Assembly: GCA_021738725.1 (NCBI GenBank)
Contig: JAIPBE010000007.1
Span: 42,067 to 106,066 of the forward strand
Direction of reading: 5' to 3'
DNA: 64,000 nt
Source: Saprospiraceae bacterium
GTDB taxonomy: Bacteria > Bacteroidota > Bacteroidia > Chitinophagales > Saprospiraceae
In this document: positions 9,380-18,510 of the stretch, piece by piece
Layout of the letters: every line of letters starts with the position of its first letter
Position numbering within the stretch: position 1 is the stretch's first letter
The notes under the pieces: model-generated
What the model saw: only the letters and a program-made list of their open reading frames with translations
The model's database searches: none
Told to the model about the DNA's origin: nothing
Program-made: the position numbers and the translations under genes

Positions 9380-10816
9380 TCAGAACCAACGAATAAAAAA
9401 ATTCGCCAGTAGTCTGGTGAGACTGTTGAATGGCGGCTGCACCAGATCCACTGCGGACCATCGATAGGGTTGATGGATGACGGATCGAGCATTGGAGAAT
9501 GCCTGGAAGCCAAAGTAGCCATGAGTTTTGCCAAAACCACTGTTCTGTTCGCCGCCGAAAGGAAGATTGCTGTTAAAGAATTGCGCAAGAGCTGTGTTGA
9601 CCGCAGAATTTCCGGCTCTGGTTTGCCGTAGAAACCACTGCTGGGTTGACCTTTTTCTGGAGAAGATATACAGGGCCAACGGTGTAGGGAAATCTGCAAG
9701 TACAGATATGATGTCCTCCTTTTTCCGGTAGGTCAGGATGGGGAGTAATGGGCCGAAGATCTCCTCATGCATGAGCGCACAATCCTTCGGAATATGGGTG
9801 AGAAGAGTTGGCGCGATATACCGATCTGCTTGATCTGTTTGCCCTCCAGCTTCGATTCGGGCACCTAGTTCGGCGGCCTGATCCAGCATAGCCTTCAACC
9901 GGAGGAAATGATGATCATGAATGATCCGGGTATAATCGGGGCTTTCCTGAGGGTTTTCCCCATAGAACTGATGGATGGCTTGTTTCGCATGAAAGAGAAA
10001 AGCATCCAGTTTCGATTCATGGACCCACACCATGTCAGGAGCGATGCAGATCTGGCCGCCATTATAGCATTTGCTCCAGATGATGCGGTTGGCAGCCAGG
10101 ACAATGTCGGCTGATTCATCAACGATAGCCGGTGATTTCCCACCTAATTCGAGGGTTATAGAAGTCAGATGACGCGCCGCTTTGGCCATCACGATCTGGC
10201 CTACCCTTGGACTCCCTGTAAAAAAGATATGGTGAAAAGGTAGATCCAGCAGTGAAGATCCTGTCTCCACTCCACCCTGGACTATTGTAACCTCGTCGGG
10301 CGTAAAAACTTCCTTGAGTATGGTTTCGATCACGCGATTGCTGTGAGGTGTAAACTCGCTGGGTTTGATACAGACAGTGTTGCCTGCTGCGATAGCGGAG
10401 ACCAGCGGAGTCAATGTCAGATTGATCGGAAAATTCCAGGGTGAAATAATTAGGACAACCCCTTTGGGCTGCCAGATGATCTCAGACCGGTTTCCGATCA
10501 GGGTCACAGGGGTTGGTACACGGTAAGGCCGCATCCAACGCCTCAATTCTGACACTGTTTTGGTGATCTCGGTGGTGACAGTCAGAATTTCTGAAAAGTC
10601 AGTTTCACGCGACGATTTGCCAAAGTCGCGAAGCAGGGCTTCCTGAATCTGGGGCCGGTGATGGATCACACAGTTCTTCAGTTTTAACAACGTTTGACGT
10701 CGTTGTGCTGCTGTTGCTTGGCCGGCCTCCGGCGCATGTGCCCGCAATCGGTGAAAGATGTCGTGCAGCTGCTGTGTAGAAGCTTCATGAGGTGAAGCGA
10801 CCGATTTCTGGTTCAT
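9380..10816 (-). CDS. Aldehyde dehydrogenase, class 3 type
   Basis: A 478-residue NAD(P)-dependent aldehyde dehydrogenase. The length, the lack of a long N-terminal extension and the sequence ISPWNFPINL (about 124-133) place it with class 3 (fatty or aromatic aldehyde) enzymes rather than the 500-residue betaine-aldehyde group. The general base is E223 in TLELGGKSP and the catalytic nucleophile is C257 in NGGQICIAPD. The end (LPFGGEQNSGFGKTHGYFGF) is typical, and a hydrophobic tail (FNSLTRLLANFFIRWF) could anchor it to a membrane, as in fatty aldehyde dehydrogenases. Monocistronic; the substrate cannot be read from sequence. Confidence 0.93.
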   Translation of the reverse strand: MNQKSVASPHEASTQQLHDIFHRLRAHAPEAGQATAAQRRQTLLKLKNCVIHHRPQIQEALLRDFGKSSRETDFSEILTVTTEITKTVSELRRWMRPYRVPTPVTLIGNRSEIIWQPKGVVLIISPWNFPINLTLTPLVSAIAAGNTVCIKPSEFTPHSNRVIETILKEVFTPDEVTIVQGGVETGSSLLDLPFHHIFFTGSPRVGQIVMAKAARHLTSITLELGGKSPAIVDESADIVLAANRIIWSKCYNGGQICIAPDMVWVHESKLDAFLFHAKQAIHQFYGENPQESPDYTRIIHDHHFLRLKAMLDQAAELGARIEAGGQTDQADRYIAPTLLTHIPKDCALMHEEIFGPLLPILTYRKKEDIISVLADFPTPLALYIFSRKRSTQQWFLRQTRAGNSAVNTALAQFFNSNLPFGGEQNSGFGKTHGYFGFQAFSNARSVIHQPYRWSAVDLVQPPFNSLTRLLANFFIRWF

Positions 10817-10836
10817 CCTTGGGGTGGCTTATTCGT

Positions 10837-10844
10837 CAAATATA
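10837..10844 (-). promoter_or_regulatory. Candidate -7 promoter box for the aldehyde dehydrogenase
   Basis: Read on the minus strand this is TATATTTG, an exact TAnnTTTG match 20 bases before the ATG. No convincing -33 element was found. Confidence 0.4.
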
Positions 10845-10900
10845 CTTTCTGCTCGCCGGAGGTGCAGAGGGAAGTACTCCTGCGGACAGGTTTATATAAT

Positions 10901-10937
10901 AAAAAAGGGACGTGACCAATCGATCACGTCCCTTTTT
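10901..10937. terminator. Strong terminator after the 557-residue T9SS gene
   Basis: A near-perfect hairpin with the arm AAAAGGGACGTGA, a short loop and the complement ending in TTTTT. It lies directly 3' of the minus-strand gene that ends at 10954, and its A and T runs on either side would let it work in both directions. Confidence 0.8.
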
Positions 10938-10953
10938 GCCTGGCTTCACACGA

Positions 10954-12627
10954 TCAGTGCTGAACGATCAACCGTTCAGATTGAATATCTGTTCCAGACT
11001 GTACCTGGATCACATACACGCCATTTTCCCATATATGCGTGGGAAGGACAAATGATTGGGCAGGTACTGTGACTTGATATACCACACGGCCCTGGATGTC
11101 ATAGACTGTGCAGAACCCACCGATCATGGAAGGAGATACTTCTATCCGGGTTTGATCGGCAGCCGGGTTGGGTGTCAATGTGATCTGCTCGGAGCTGTTG
11201 TTCACATCAGAGATATCCGACGTGACCGAGAATGTACAGATCTTCAGTAACAGCAGGTCTGTGGTCGTCGCATCCGGGCTGGTTGCGCTCATGCCATTCT
11301 TGTTGAACGTGCCCCGAAAGTAACCGGTGACCAGCAAGCGTCCAGCATTATCGAGCGCCCCGTCTGTTGCGGCTTCATTGCCCGCACCACCGATCCGTTC
11401 GATCCCGACAAAACCGGATGAAGTGAATTTTGCGATCAGGATATCATAACCGCTGGCGACATATCCGATACTGTGGAGTTGATCATTGACCCGAACGGCC
11501 AGATTGCCTCGGGCTGAACCGCCGAGCCACAGGTTGCCAGATGCATCCATCTGAGCAAATTCAAAAATATTACCATCCTGACTTCCCTGGACATGCAGGC
11601 TGCCGAGGAGGTTGCCGTTACTCTGGATTCGCATCATATTGGCGGTGGATTCCCCCCACGAGACAATGCCCATGAAATCTACAGCATCATCCAGGAATCC
11701 AGTGAGGATTATATCTCCTGTCGGCGTCAGCATCAGACTGGATACGCTTGATGTAATGGTTTTGGACCCGGAAGGGAAGGTGCCGGTTTTCATCCATTGG
11801 ATATCCCCGCTGGCATTGAATCTGGCGATGAAGGGAAGACTCGCTATGGTGGACCCCGGACTGGGTGCTGTCATGTTGCCAAAAGCGAGTCCCTGTCGGT
11901 AAACGCCTCCCAGGTAAAAATTACCATTGGGATCAACGGTGACTGCATTTGGACTGCAGAGATTACCTGATTCTCCAGAAGTTTTCATCCAGGCGAGATT
12001 CCCATCGGTGTCCATTTTCCCATAAACGCCATAATTCTTTGAATTACTGGCTCCATTGATCTGATTTCCATCTACGATTACACTTTGGCGGAATCTTCCC
12101 GTGAAGATGAAATTGTTGTTATTGATAAAGGCAATATCATAGGCATAGGAGGAACTGGGACTGTTGATAGTCCGCCCCCACACCATATTTCCCGTGCTGT
12201 CGAATTTAAGGATGAGGCCGTTCTCTCCCTGCCCGGAGAAATTCTGACCATTGATGGTTACATAGCTGATATAGTTGCCGGTCAGATAGATATTACCGCC
12301 ACGATAGACAATATCCCAGGCAGTAAAATTGGGACTGTCCAGCTTTTTGATCCACTGCAAGACCCCAGCACTGTTGAATTTGCACAGAACCACGCCGGGG
12401 TTTTCGACATAGAGGTTGGCGATGTCCTGCCCCTGAATGGAAAATATATTGGTGTAATTCCCTGCGACATAAGCATTGCCCAGATCATCAGTAGCTACAG
12501 CAGCGCCTTCAGAATGGTTGCCGATCTCTCCGGTTGTTCCAGTGGTGAACCACTCACATTGGGCCATCCCAATAGAGGTAGAAAGGAGGAAGACCAGGCT
12601 GAAAAAGAGGGTAGTTGTTCTGCGCAT
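10954..12627 (-). CDS. Secreted beta-propeller-repeat protein with T9SS type A domain
   Basis: A 557-residue exported protein. The signal peptide is MRRTTTLFFSLVFLLSTSIGMAQ. The body is made of repeated blades with patterns such as AYVAGNYTN, IYLTGNYIS, NFIFTGRFRQ and GDIILTGFLDD, each paired with a WMKT/WIKK-type motif; this is the SBBP-like propeller repeat that alternates the record of an event with a location. The last 75 residues (TPNPAADQTRIEV to ERLIVQH) form a T9SS type A sorting domain, so the protein should be sent across the outer membrane and anchored or released. Function beyond this is unknown. The 118-base region to its upstream neighbour holds a candidate promoter. Confidence 0.85.
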   Translation of the reverse strand: MRRTTTLFFSLVFLLSTSIGMAQCEWFTTGTTGEIGNHSEGAAVATDDLGNAYVAGNYTNIFSIQGQDIANLYVENPGVVLCKFNSAGVLQWIKKLDSPNFTAWDIVYRGGNIYLTGNYISYVTINGQNFSGQGENGLILKFDSTGNMVWGRTINSPSSSYAYDIAFINNNNFIFTGRFRQSVIVDGNQINGASNSKNYGVYGKMDTDGNLAWMKTSGESGNLCSPNAVTVDPNGNFYLGGVYRQGLAFGNMTAPSPGSTIASLPFIARFNASGDIQWMKTGTFPSGSKTITSSVSSLMLTPTGDIILTGFLDDAVDFMGIVSWGESTANMMRIQSNGNLLGSLHVQGSQDGNIFEFAQMDASGNLWLGGSARGNLAVRVNDQLHSIGYVASGYDILIAKFTSSGFVGIERIGGAGNEAATDGALDNAGRLLVTGYFRGTFNKNGMSATSPDATTTDLLLLKICTFSVTSDISDVNNSSEQITLTPNPAADQTRIEVSPSMIGGFCTVYDIQGRVVYQVTVPAQSFVLPTHIWENGVYVIQVQSGTDIQSERLIVQH

Positions 12628-12663
12628 GGAGTTATTTTATAAGTAAAATAATTATATATGTAA

Positions 12664-12671
12664 CAAAAATA
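12664..12671 (-). promoter_or_regulatory. Candidate -7 promoter box for the T9SS propeller gene
   Basis: On the minus strand this reads TATTTTTG, an exact TAnnTTTG match, 36 bases before the ATG of the 557-residue gene, in an AT-rich leader. Confidence 0.38.
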
Positions 12672-12755
12672 CAGCCAAATCTTCAGACTTTCCGTACGTG
12701 TGGAAGAGGTATCGTCGGACGATGGTCATCAGGATCATTATCTGTGTATTTGACC

Positions 12756-14600
12756 TCAACCTCTACGGACCTCATCCATCGCTGCCTGCAGGATCTGATT
12801 TCCGGGTTGCAAGTTCAGACCGCGTTGCAGGTATTTGATGGCGTATTGTTTGTTTCGGCGTCGCTGCCAGAAGATCTGGTAGCCCACCTGATAATAGAAT
12901 TCCAGGACCTTGGTCTGGTATTGCGGTTGTTTGTCCAGGAAGTCCATGTACTGATCCACAAACTGGAGATAGTCGCGATTCTCGAAGACACGCCGGAATC
13001 CAGCCAACAGCTTGTCAATATCATTGTCGAAACGAAACTCTTCGGAAAGAATACCGACATACATGGTCAGTCCGCTGAAATAGGAAGGGTAGATGTCCAC
13101 AGCCCGCCGAATATAGATACCCATATCGCCGAGGATCTTTTTCTGTTCTTCCGGGTCCTCTGTCGCTCGGTACTTCTGATAGAGCGCTGTGGCCATAAAC
13201 GTATTGGCCCGGGCGCTGTTGGGTGACACCTTGATGGCGGCACTGTTCAGCGTGAGGGCATTTTCCCAGACGGGGACCCGGTTCCAGGTCTTCATGCCAT
13301 AGCCAATTACGATGGCCCCAGCCACCAGAAGTCCCAAGGGCAGTCCGATCTTGCCAGGTAGCCATTCGGGTAATTTTTCCACCAGGATCCAGGACAGGAC
13401 CATGACAAAGGCGACTGAAGAAATGAAGATGAATCGCTCGTTCATAAAGGTTCCCACCGGAAAGACCAGATTGGAAACAATGGAAATGGTGGCCAGAAAG
13501 AAGAAGACGGCAAATGCTGGCACAGTCTTTTTTTTGTATCCGCGAAAAAACAAGACAATCATACCTGCATAGGCGGCCAGGCTGAGCCACACCTGCCACT
13601 TGCCCCAATTCATGATGGGGATGGCGTAGGGGTAGTAATCGTGGGTGAGTGGATGGGGATAGATCAGCAGTTTGAGATAGAGCCCCAGCGTGTACACGAT
13701 GGTGGCCAGTTTTTCATCCATGCGCATATCCACGAATGGATTGTTCATCAGGTCGGTGATCTCCTTTCCGGAAGAAAGGAAATACCCGATCACGTTGTAA
13801 CGGATCAGGAGGTAGATCACCGTTGCACTCAGAATGGGGACGAAGGTGCGGATATAGTCTTCCTTTTTGGCGGCAGTGAAAAACCATAGGACTGCGGGAA
13901 TGACGGCCAGAAAAGTGATAGCATTTTCCTTGGAGAGGAGGGCCATGAAAAAGCTGAACCCTGAGAGGATGAGCCAGAGATTGCGCTTGTCGGACAGATA
14001 GCGCAATGTCAGCCACACAGAGCCCAGCGCGCCGAGGAAGACCAGGATCTCGTCCCTGCCCTTAATGTTAGCGACCACCTCTGTATGGACCGGATGCAGG
14101 ACGTACATGACTCCGGCCACAAAGGGGATGGACCACCACCATTGTCGACTTGCTGCCAGAGGAAAGAGCAGAACCAGGATGCGATAGAGGAGGAGGCAGG
14201 TCAGGGCATAGAACAGGATATTCCCCAGATGGCCGATCCAGGGATTGTCGGGCATGAGGCTGTACTCGATAGCAAAGGTGACGATGGAGAGTGGGCGGTA
14301 ACGGGCACCGGCAACCAGATCCTTCTGTTCACCAAAATAGCCTTCCATACTCTCTGAGCTCAGTATATCCCAGATCCCGCTGAGGCCTTCTTTGGTATAG
14401 TTGTTCTTGCTGATGACGATTTGATCATCCAGCACATATTCATAGTTGAGAGATTGCCAGTAGGGGATGATGGCCAGGGCGGCCAGAATGATGAGGGCAG
14501 GCCAGTGTTTGCGGAAGAATCCGGAAACCCAGACATATGGGGGTCCTGAATCTGGTTTTGTACGCTTGACCACTGGGGTAGATGCCTTCTTTTTTGCCAT
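12756..14600 (-). CDS. Multi-spanning GT-C-type membrane protein with TPR tail
   Basis: A 614-residue inner-membrane protein. A basic N-terminus (MAKKKASTPVVKRTK) precedes about ten or more membrane helices. The first outer loop has YVLDDQIVI, where the acidic pair matches the catalytic position of GT-C fold glycosyltransferases; a conserved YRPLSIVTFAIEY follows. Residues from about 450 on (SPNSARANTFMATALYQKY, then LQRGLNLQPGNQILQAAMDE at the end) look like tetratricopeptide repeats. The layout is like the TMTC/O-mannosyltransferase-related proteins that are common in Bacteroidota. Sugar donor and target are unknown. Monocistronic, with an unlinked T9SS gene downstream. Confidence 0.78.
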   Translation of the reverse strand: MAKKKASTPVVKRTKPDSGPPYVWVSGFFRKHWPALIILAALAIIPYWQSLNYEYVLDDQIVISKNNYTKEGLSGIWDILSSESMEGYFGEQKDLVAGARYRPLSIVTFAIEYSLMPDNPWIGHLGNILFYALTCLLLYRILVLLFPLAASRQWWWSIPFVAGVMYVLHPVHTEVVANIKGRDEILVFLGALGSVWLTLRYLSDKRNLWLILSGFSFFMALLSKENAITFLAVIPAVLWFFTAAKKEDYIRTFVPILSATVIYLLIRYNVIGYFLSSGKEITDLMNNPFVDMRMDEKLATIVYTLGLYLKLLIYPHPLTHDYYPYAIPIMNWGKWQVWLSLAAYAGMIVLFFRGYKKKTVPAFAVFFFLATISIVSNLVFPVGTFMNERFIFISSVAFVMVLSWILVEKLPEWLPGKIGLPLGLLVAGAIVIGYGMKTWNRVPVWENALTLNSAAIKVSPNSARANTFMATALYQKYRATEDPEEQKKILGDMGIYIRRAVDIYPSYFSGLTMYVGILSEEFRFDNDIDKLLAGFRRVFENRDYLQFVDQYMDFLDKQPQYQTKVLEFYYQVGYQIFWQRRRNKQYAIKYLQRGLNLQPGNQILQAAMDEVRRG

Positions 14601-14889
14601 TTGTCAATCTATTTCGTGGACAATGTTACGAAAAGAGATGCGGATTTCAGGTGGTGACTTGGTGTGGAACCCCTGTTTTTACAAGGCATACAGACAGTTT
14701 TGACGAATGGTTGCCATTCGTTAAAATTCCCTTAAATGGCGGCCGGGGGTTGACGGGTGAGCAGAATCCATCTATATTTGAACCAGTTCTTGTTGAATAC
14801 TTCATTCATTCACTAATCCTTACATCTGCGTATAAGCCAGAAACTTCTACACTAACCTATTGATTGCGGAGCAATAAAAACGGATAGTT

Positions 14890-15471
14890 ATGCAAGTTTC
14901 AAAGCTTACTGACCAGGAGCTCATTTTGTGCTACCTGAACGGAGAAGAAAAGGCGTTTGAGGTTCTCCTCAACCGACACAAGAACAAGATCTACACTTCA
15001 ATTTATCTCTTTACCAAGGATCGCTCCCTGGCTGATGATATATTTCAAGAGGTGTTCATTCGGATCATCGACACCCTGCGAAAAGGCAAGTATAACCACG
15101 AGGGCAAATTCCTCCAGTGGGCCATGCGGATCTCCTACAACCTGTGTGTGGACTATTTCCGACGTGGCAAACGTCGTCCCATTGTGTCACCCAGTGATGA
15201 CTTTGACATCTTTGATGTGCTCAAGCAGCCTGAACTCAACGCGGAAGAGACCATCATGCGCAGTCAGACTCATGACAAGGTCCGGCAGCTGGTGGACAAC
15301 CTGCCCGAAGAACAGCGTGAGGTGGTCATCCTGCGGCATTATGCAGATATGAGTTTCAAAGAGATCGCTGGATTGACCCAGGTCAGTATCAATACAGCCT
15401 TGGGCCGTATGCGCTATGCCCTGATCAATATTCGCAAGATGATCGAAGAAAAACAGATCGTCCTCCAATAA
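14890..15471 (+). CDS. ECF-type RNA polymerase sigma factor
   Basis: A 193-residue sigma-70 family protein of the ECF group. Region 2 lies at about residues 25-95, with LADDIFQEVFIRII and NLCVDYFRRGKR (core binding and -10 recognition). Region 4 lies at about 135-185, with LPEEQREVVILRHYADMSFKEIA and a helix-turn-helix ending GRMRYALINIRK. There is no sigma-1.1 or region 3. No anti-sigma factor gene is adjacent, which is uncommon for ECF factors; this basic type is often a stand-alone regulator in Bacteroidota. A terminator follows the gene at once. Upstream, 290 bases separate it from the divergent membrane gene. Confidence 0.93.
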   Translation: MQVSKLTDQELILCYLNGEEKAFEVLLNRHKNKIYTSIYLFTKDRSLADDIFQEVFIRIIDTLRKGKYNHEGKFLQWAMRISYNLCVDYFRRGKRRPIVSPSDDFDIFDVLKQPELNAEETIMRSQTHDKVRQLVDNLPEEQREVVILRHYADMSFKEIAGLTQVSINTALGRMRYALINIRKMIEEKQIVLQ

Positions 15472-15485
15472 ACCCCGACCTTATG

Positions 15486-15517
15486 GCGCCTGCCCTTCCC
15501 CCTGGGCGGGCGCTTTT
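15486..15517 (+). terminator. Terminator after the sigma factor gene
   Basis: A 10-base GC-rich stem (GCGCCTGCCC with GGGCGGGCGC, one G-T pair) is followed by TTTT, 14 bases after the sigma factor stop. Confidence 0.75.
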
Positions 15518-15582
15518 ACGATACCGGCCTGGAACCTCTTACGAGGGGTCTCCGGGCCGAGTCTATTTATAATTTCAGGTTC

Positions 15583-15713
15583 CGGCGATCTTCCCTGGCG
15601 GGAAGATCTGTTCCAAATTCCTGGTTTGTCTTCGGGTTTGGAGATGGGTCTGGAAGGATGGGCTGTTCAATGTTCAAGGTCAGAGCGGGCGCTCTGACGT
15701 TCAACGTTCAAGG
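15583..15713. repeat. Two-part intergenic repeat, copy 1
   Basis: Part A holds a palindrome (GATCTTCCC and GGGAAGATC, 15587-15608) followed by TGTTCCA and TTCCTGGTTTGT. Part B (15661-15713) holds GGCTGTTCAA, TTCAAGGTCAG and a palindrome GTCAGAGC/GCTCTGAC followed by GTTCAACGTTCAAGG. The same two parts recur in the same order about 355 bases on. Confidence 0.7.
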
Positions 15714-15829
15714 AGACAAGGGTACATATCCCCCTCCCAGATCACTTTCCAACCCGGAGTCGGCTGCCTTCATGAGGGGGTGGCCCAGACGATCCTGACA
15801 TTGAATATTAGGAGTAAGGATGTCTGGAT

Positions 15830-15848
15830 CCGGACCGCAAGCGTCCGG
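15830..15848. repeat. Short perfect hairpin
   Basis: CCGGAC and GTCCGG flank a 7-base spacer. It sits between the two copies of the two-part repeat. Confidence 0.5.
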
Positions 15849-15937
15849 GTTTGGCGATGGAAAGATGTCACGGAGGATTCTTCCAGGTGCGCCAAACCGG
15901 GGGAAACAGAGTATTTCTGGTTCCTGATTCCTCGTTC

Positions 15938-16104
15938 CTGCGATCTTTCCTGGGGGAAGATCTGTTCCAGCCTGCCTGCCGTAGGAAGGGTTCCTGGTTT
16001 GTTTTCGTGCCTAGCACCACTTACTACGCCTGGCTGTTCAAAGCCTGCCTGCCAACTGGCTGGTTCAAGGTCAGCGCTGACGCTCTGACGTTCAATGTTT
16101 AAGG
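15938..16104. repeat. Two-part intergenic repeat, copy 2
   Basis: This is a diverged copy of 15583-15713. It keeps the GATCTTTCC/GGAAGATC hairpin (15942-15962), TGTTCCA, TTCCTGGTTTGT, GGCTGTTCAA, the TTCAAGGTCAG palindrome and the closing GTTCAATGTTTAAGG. It differs by short insertions containing GCCTGCCTGCC-type words. Confidence 0.65.
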
Positions 16105-16134
16105 TGATCCATATGATTGAAGGTAAAAGGTGCT

Positions 16135-16183
16135 GGTACGAGTGTCTCACTCGTACCGGCTATGCGTGCGGTGTCCCACCGCA
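16135..16183. repeat. Pair of perfect REP-like hairpins
   Basis: Two adjacent perfect palindromes: GGTACGAGTG, loop TCT, CACTCGTACC (16135-16157), and TGCGGTG, loop TCC, CACCGCA (16167-16183). They have no T-tail, so they do not look like terminators. Confidence 0.6.
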
Positions 16184-16458
16184 ACCTTAAGGAAGCTGCC
16201 CAGGCCTGTCATTTCTGAATAGATGATGCTTCTACTCTGTCCCAATACCTAACACCCAACACCTTCCAGTTCTCCATACCGGTATCACCTACAAACAACC
16301 GGTAGATTTCTAGTGACATCATGTCAATAGCCCCGGGCTTTTCAACTACAGCAGGAGGTCAACCCTGGGTTTTGGATCATTGTGAAACTCGTTTTGGCGG
16401 CCTTTTTGTCGGAACCCCAAAAAGGATGACAAAACTTCCCCGGCAGCCTCCGGAGTTT

Positions 16459-16492
16459 TCGAAATAACCCAATACCGAAATAACTCAATAAC
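16459..16492 (-). repeat. Dispersed 34-base TTATT repeat, copy 1 (inverted)
   Basis: On the minus strand this reads GTTATTGAGTTATTTCGG and then TATTGGGTTATTTCGA, two imperfect 16-base halves. It differs by about four bases from the copies at 57702-57735 and 63321-63354. All three are intergenic. Confidence 0.6.
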
Positions 16493-16578
16493 AGCTTAAC
16501 CCAATAACGCATAACCTCCTTCTCTCATAACCTCCCATGCTGAAATATCCCTTAACTTCAAGCTAGAATTGACTGCCT

Positions 16579-17157
16579 ATGCGACGCTTGCTTGTTATTG
16601 TCTTCAGCCTCTGGATTTTGGGCGCAGTTGAAGGCCAGACGACCCACACGTTCACCGCATCATTATTCAACAACGCGGTAGCCCTCCCTGGAGGCAGTTT
16701 TTCGGCACCGTTTCATCCCGGAGTCGATATCGGCTGGGTCTATACGGTCAAGGATGGCGATCGCTGGGATCAGTTATTGACCACCCGGCTGGGGTATTAT
16801 AATCAACGGATCGTGCACCATGGCATTCAATTGTACAGTGAGTACACCTGGCGATTCCTGATTGCCGACGGATTATCCATCGACGGTGGGGCCGGCCTGG
16901 GGTACCTGCACACCCTGGAGCAACATGACCTGTTCACCCTGAAATCGGATGGTGCTTACGAGCGTACCGGATATGCCGGCAAACCGCACGTCATGATCAG
17001 TGCTATGCTGGGGCTCAACCTGGCTCCGCCAGAGTGGGCAGTCAAACCTTTCCTGCAGTATCGCTTTCGGGTGATGACACCTTTCGTCAAGTCGTACGTC
17101 CCCTTTTTTCCGGCCACTTCCCTGCACTTGGGAGCGACGTTCCCGTTGACCTTGTAA
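16579..17157 (+). CDS. Outer-membrane beta-barrel-like protein, unknown function
   Basis: A 192-residue exported protein. The signal peptide is MRRLLVIVFSLWILGAVEGQ. The rest shows alternating polar/aromatic strands (LLTTRLGYYNQRI, IQLYSEYTWRFLI, GGAGLGYLHTLEQ, AVKPFLQYRFRVM) and ends in LHLGATFPLTL, as expected of a small outer-membrane barrel. I do not recognise the family. It is followed after only 12 bases by the serine hydrolase gene, so the two are likely cotranscribed. Confidence 0.7.
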   Translation: MRRLLVIVFSLWILGAVEGQTTHTFTASLFNNAVALPGGSFSAPFHPGVDIGWVYTVKDGDRWDQLLTTRLGYYNQRIVHHGIQLYSEYTWRFLIADGLSIDGGAGLGYLHTLEQHDLFTLKSDGAYERTGYAGKPHVMISAMLGLNLAPPEWAVKPFLQYRFRVMTPFVKSYVPFFPATSLHLGATFPLTL

Positions 17158-17169
17158 CCTCGATTCTCA

Positions 17170-18360
17170 ATGAGACTAATCCTCCTTTTCAGCATACTCT
17201 TCCTGTTCGGTTCAGCTTGTCAGAAGCGGGACATCCCCACCAGTACATCCTGTACCTGGACCCCCGATCCAGCCTATGCCAGTCACCCCCAGGCGGCTCA
17301 ATATCAGGGGATCATAGACCAATATGTGGCCCTGGGTCTGCCGGGCATCTCCATGTACATCCAGAGCCCGGAAGGAGAATGGGCCGGTGCCGGAGGAATG
17401 GCCGATATCGATGCGGGAGTGTCCTTTCAGCCTTGTACGGTTTCCAAGGTGGCCAGTATCACCAAGATGATGGTCGGCACGCTGACCATGCTCCTGGCCG
17501 AAGATGGTATCGTAGACCTGGAAGCACCCATTGACCCCTGGCTCCCTTCAGCTGTCCTCAAAAAGGTGGCCAATTGCAAGGGAGCAACTATTCGACAATT
17601 GATGAGCCATACCACCGGCATCTATGACATTATCGCCGACAAAAGTTTTTACCTTTCCGTCCTGAATGATCCGGACAAACACTGGGAGGCCATCGACCTG
17701 ATCGAGTTCGCGTACGATCAGGATGCCAACTTCCCCCTGGGCTCTTCCTGTCGCTATTCCAATACCAATACCCTCCTCCTGAGTATGGTCCTGGATCGGA
17801 TCACGGGCACACCGCATCAGCAATTGTTGCAATCCCGGATACTCAGCCCCCTGGGCATGGATGACACCTATTACTATTCGCATGATGTGCTGCCTCCGCA
17901 AACGGCACAGGGCTACTTTGACCTGTATAATAATGGGACCATCGCCAATGTGACCAACTTCAACACCGGCAGCGGCAATGGTTATGGTGGTATGTTTTCC
18001 ACAGTGTTTGACATCGCAACTTTCATTCGGGCTCTGGTGGTCGATCAGACCCTCCTGAAACCGGAAAGTCTGACCGCCATGCAGCAATTTATTCCGGAGA
18101 TCGATCCGGAAGACCCCGCCCCGGATCTGTTCCTCGGTGCCGGTATGATGAAGCGCTATTTCAACCAACCCCTGGATTCAGACAATTATGCCTTTGGACA
18201 TACCGGACGGGATCTGGCTTATAGTGCCAACTGCTTCTACTTCCCCGTGCACAATACCATTTGCTGTTTCATCGTCAATTATGGAACTAATGGAAAAAGT
18301 GCTCTTCGCGAGGTCTTCTACGATTTTCAGGCGGCGGTGACGGATGCTGTGGTGAAATAA
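17170..18360 (+). CDS. Serine hydrolase lipoprotein, beta-lactamase class C family
   Basis: A 396-residue lipoprotein (MRLILLFSILFLFGSAC, lipid on C17). The catalytic SxxK motif is S96-I-T-K99, the second motif Y196-S-N is in RYSNTNTLLL, and the third motif is HTG in FGHTGRDLAY. This is the serine beta-lactamase/DD-peptidase/esterase fold (family S12). Proteins of this type may be D-aminopeptidases, esterases or cell-wall peptidases; there is no evidence that this one acts on antibiotics. Lipidation places it in the periplasm or on the surface. Probably cotranscribed with the upstream barrel gene. Confidence 0.88.
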   Translation: MRLILLFSILFLFGSACQKRDIPTSTSCTWTPDPAYASHPQAAQYQGIIDQYVALGLPGISMYIQSPEGEWAGAGGMADIDAGVSFQPCTVSKVASITKMMVGTLTMLLAEDGIVDLEAPIDPWLPSAVLKKVANCKGATIRQLMSHTTGIYDIIADKSFYLSVLNDPDKHWEAIDLIEFAYDQDANFPLGSSCRYSNTNTLLLSMVLDRITGTPHQQLLQSRILSPLGMDDTYYYSHDVLPPQTAQGYFDLYNNGTIANVTNFNTGSGNGYGGMFSTVFDIATFIRALVVDQTLLKPESLTAMQQFIPEIDPEDPAPDLFLGAGMMKRYFNQPLDSDNYAFGHTGRDLAYSANCFYFPVHNTICCFIVNYGTNGKSALREVFYDFQAAVTDAVVK

Positions 18361-18510
18361 TCTATTGAACCTCCACCCATGACAAAGGATAAAGAACGGT
18401 TGATAGTAACTTTTTTACGAGATCGAAGGTCCTACTTAAAGCGGGGATGGCCTGGTGTCCTCCCTTGCTTTGGGAATTCAATAATCTGCTTCACCAAATC
18501 ATGTAAGAAT

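Larger units (their letters stand above)
15518..16578. other. Hairpin-rich non-coding island of about 1.06 kb
   Basis: No gene is supportable here. The stretch is filled with short palindromes: 15587-15608, 15679-15698, 15830-15848, 15942-15962, 16135-16157 and 16167-16183. A two-part module occurs twice (15583-15713 and 15938-16104), and a dispersed 34-base repeat lies at 16459-16492. Reading frames found on either strand carry no motif and follow the repeats. The region separates the sigma factor from an envelope gene cluster. It could be a store of REP-like elements or the template of structured RNA; the sequence alone does not decide. Confidence 0.75.
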
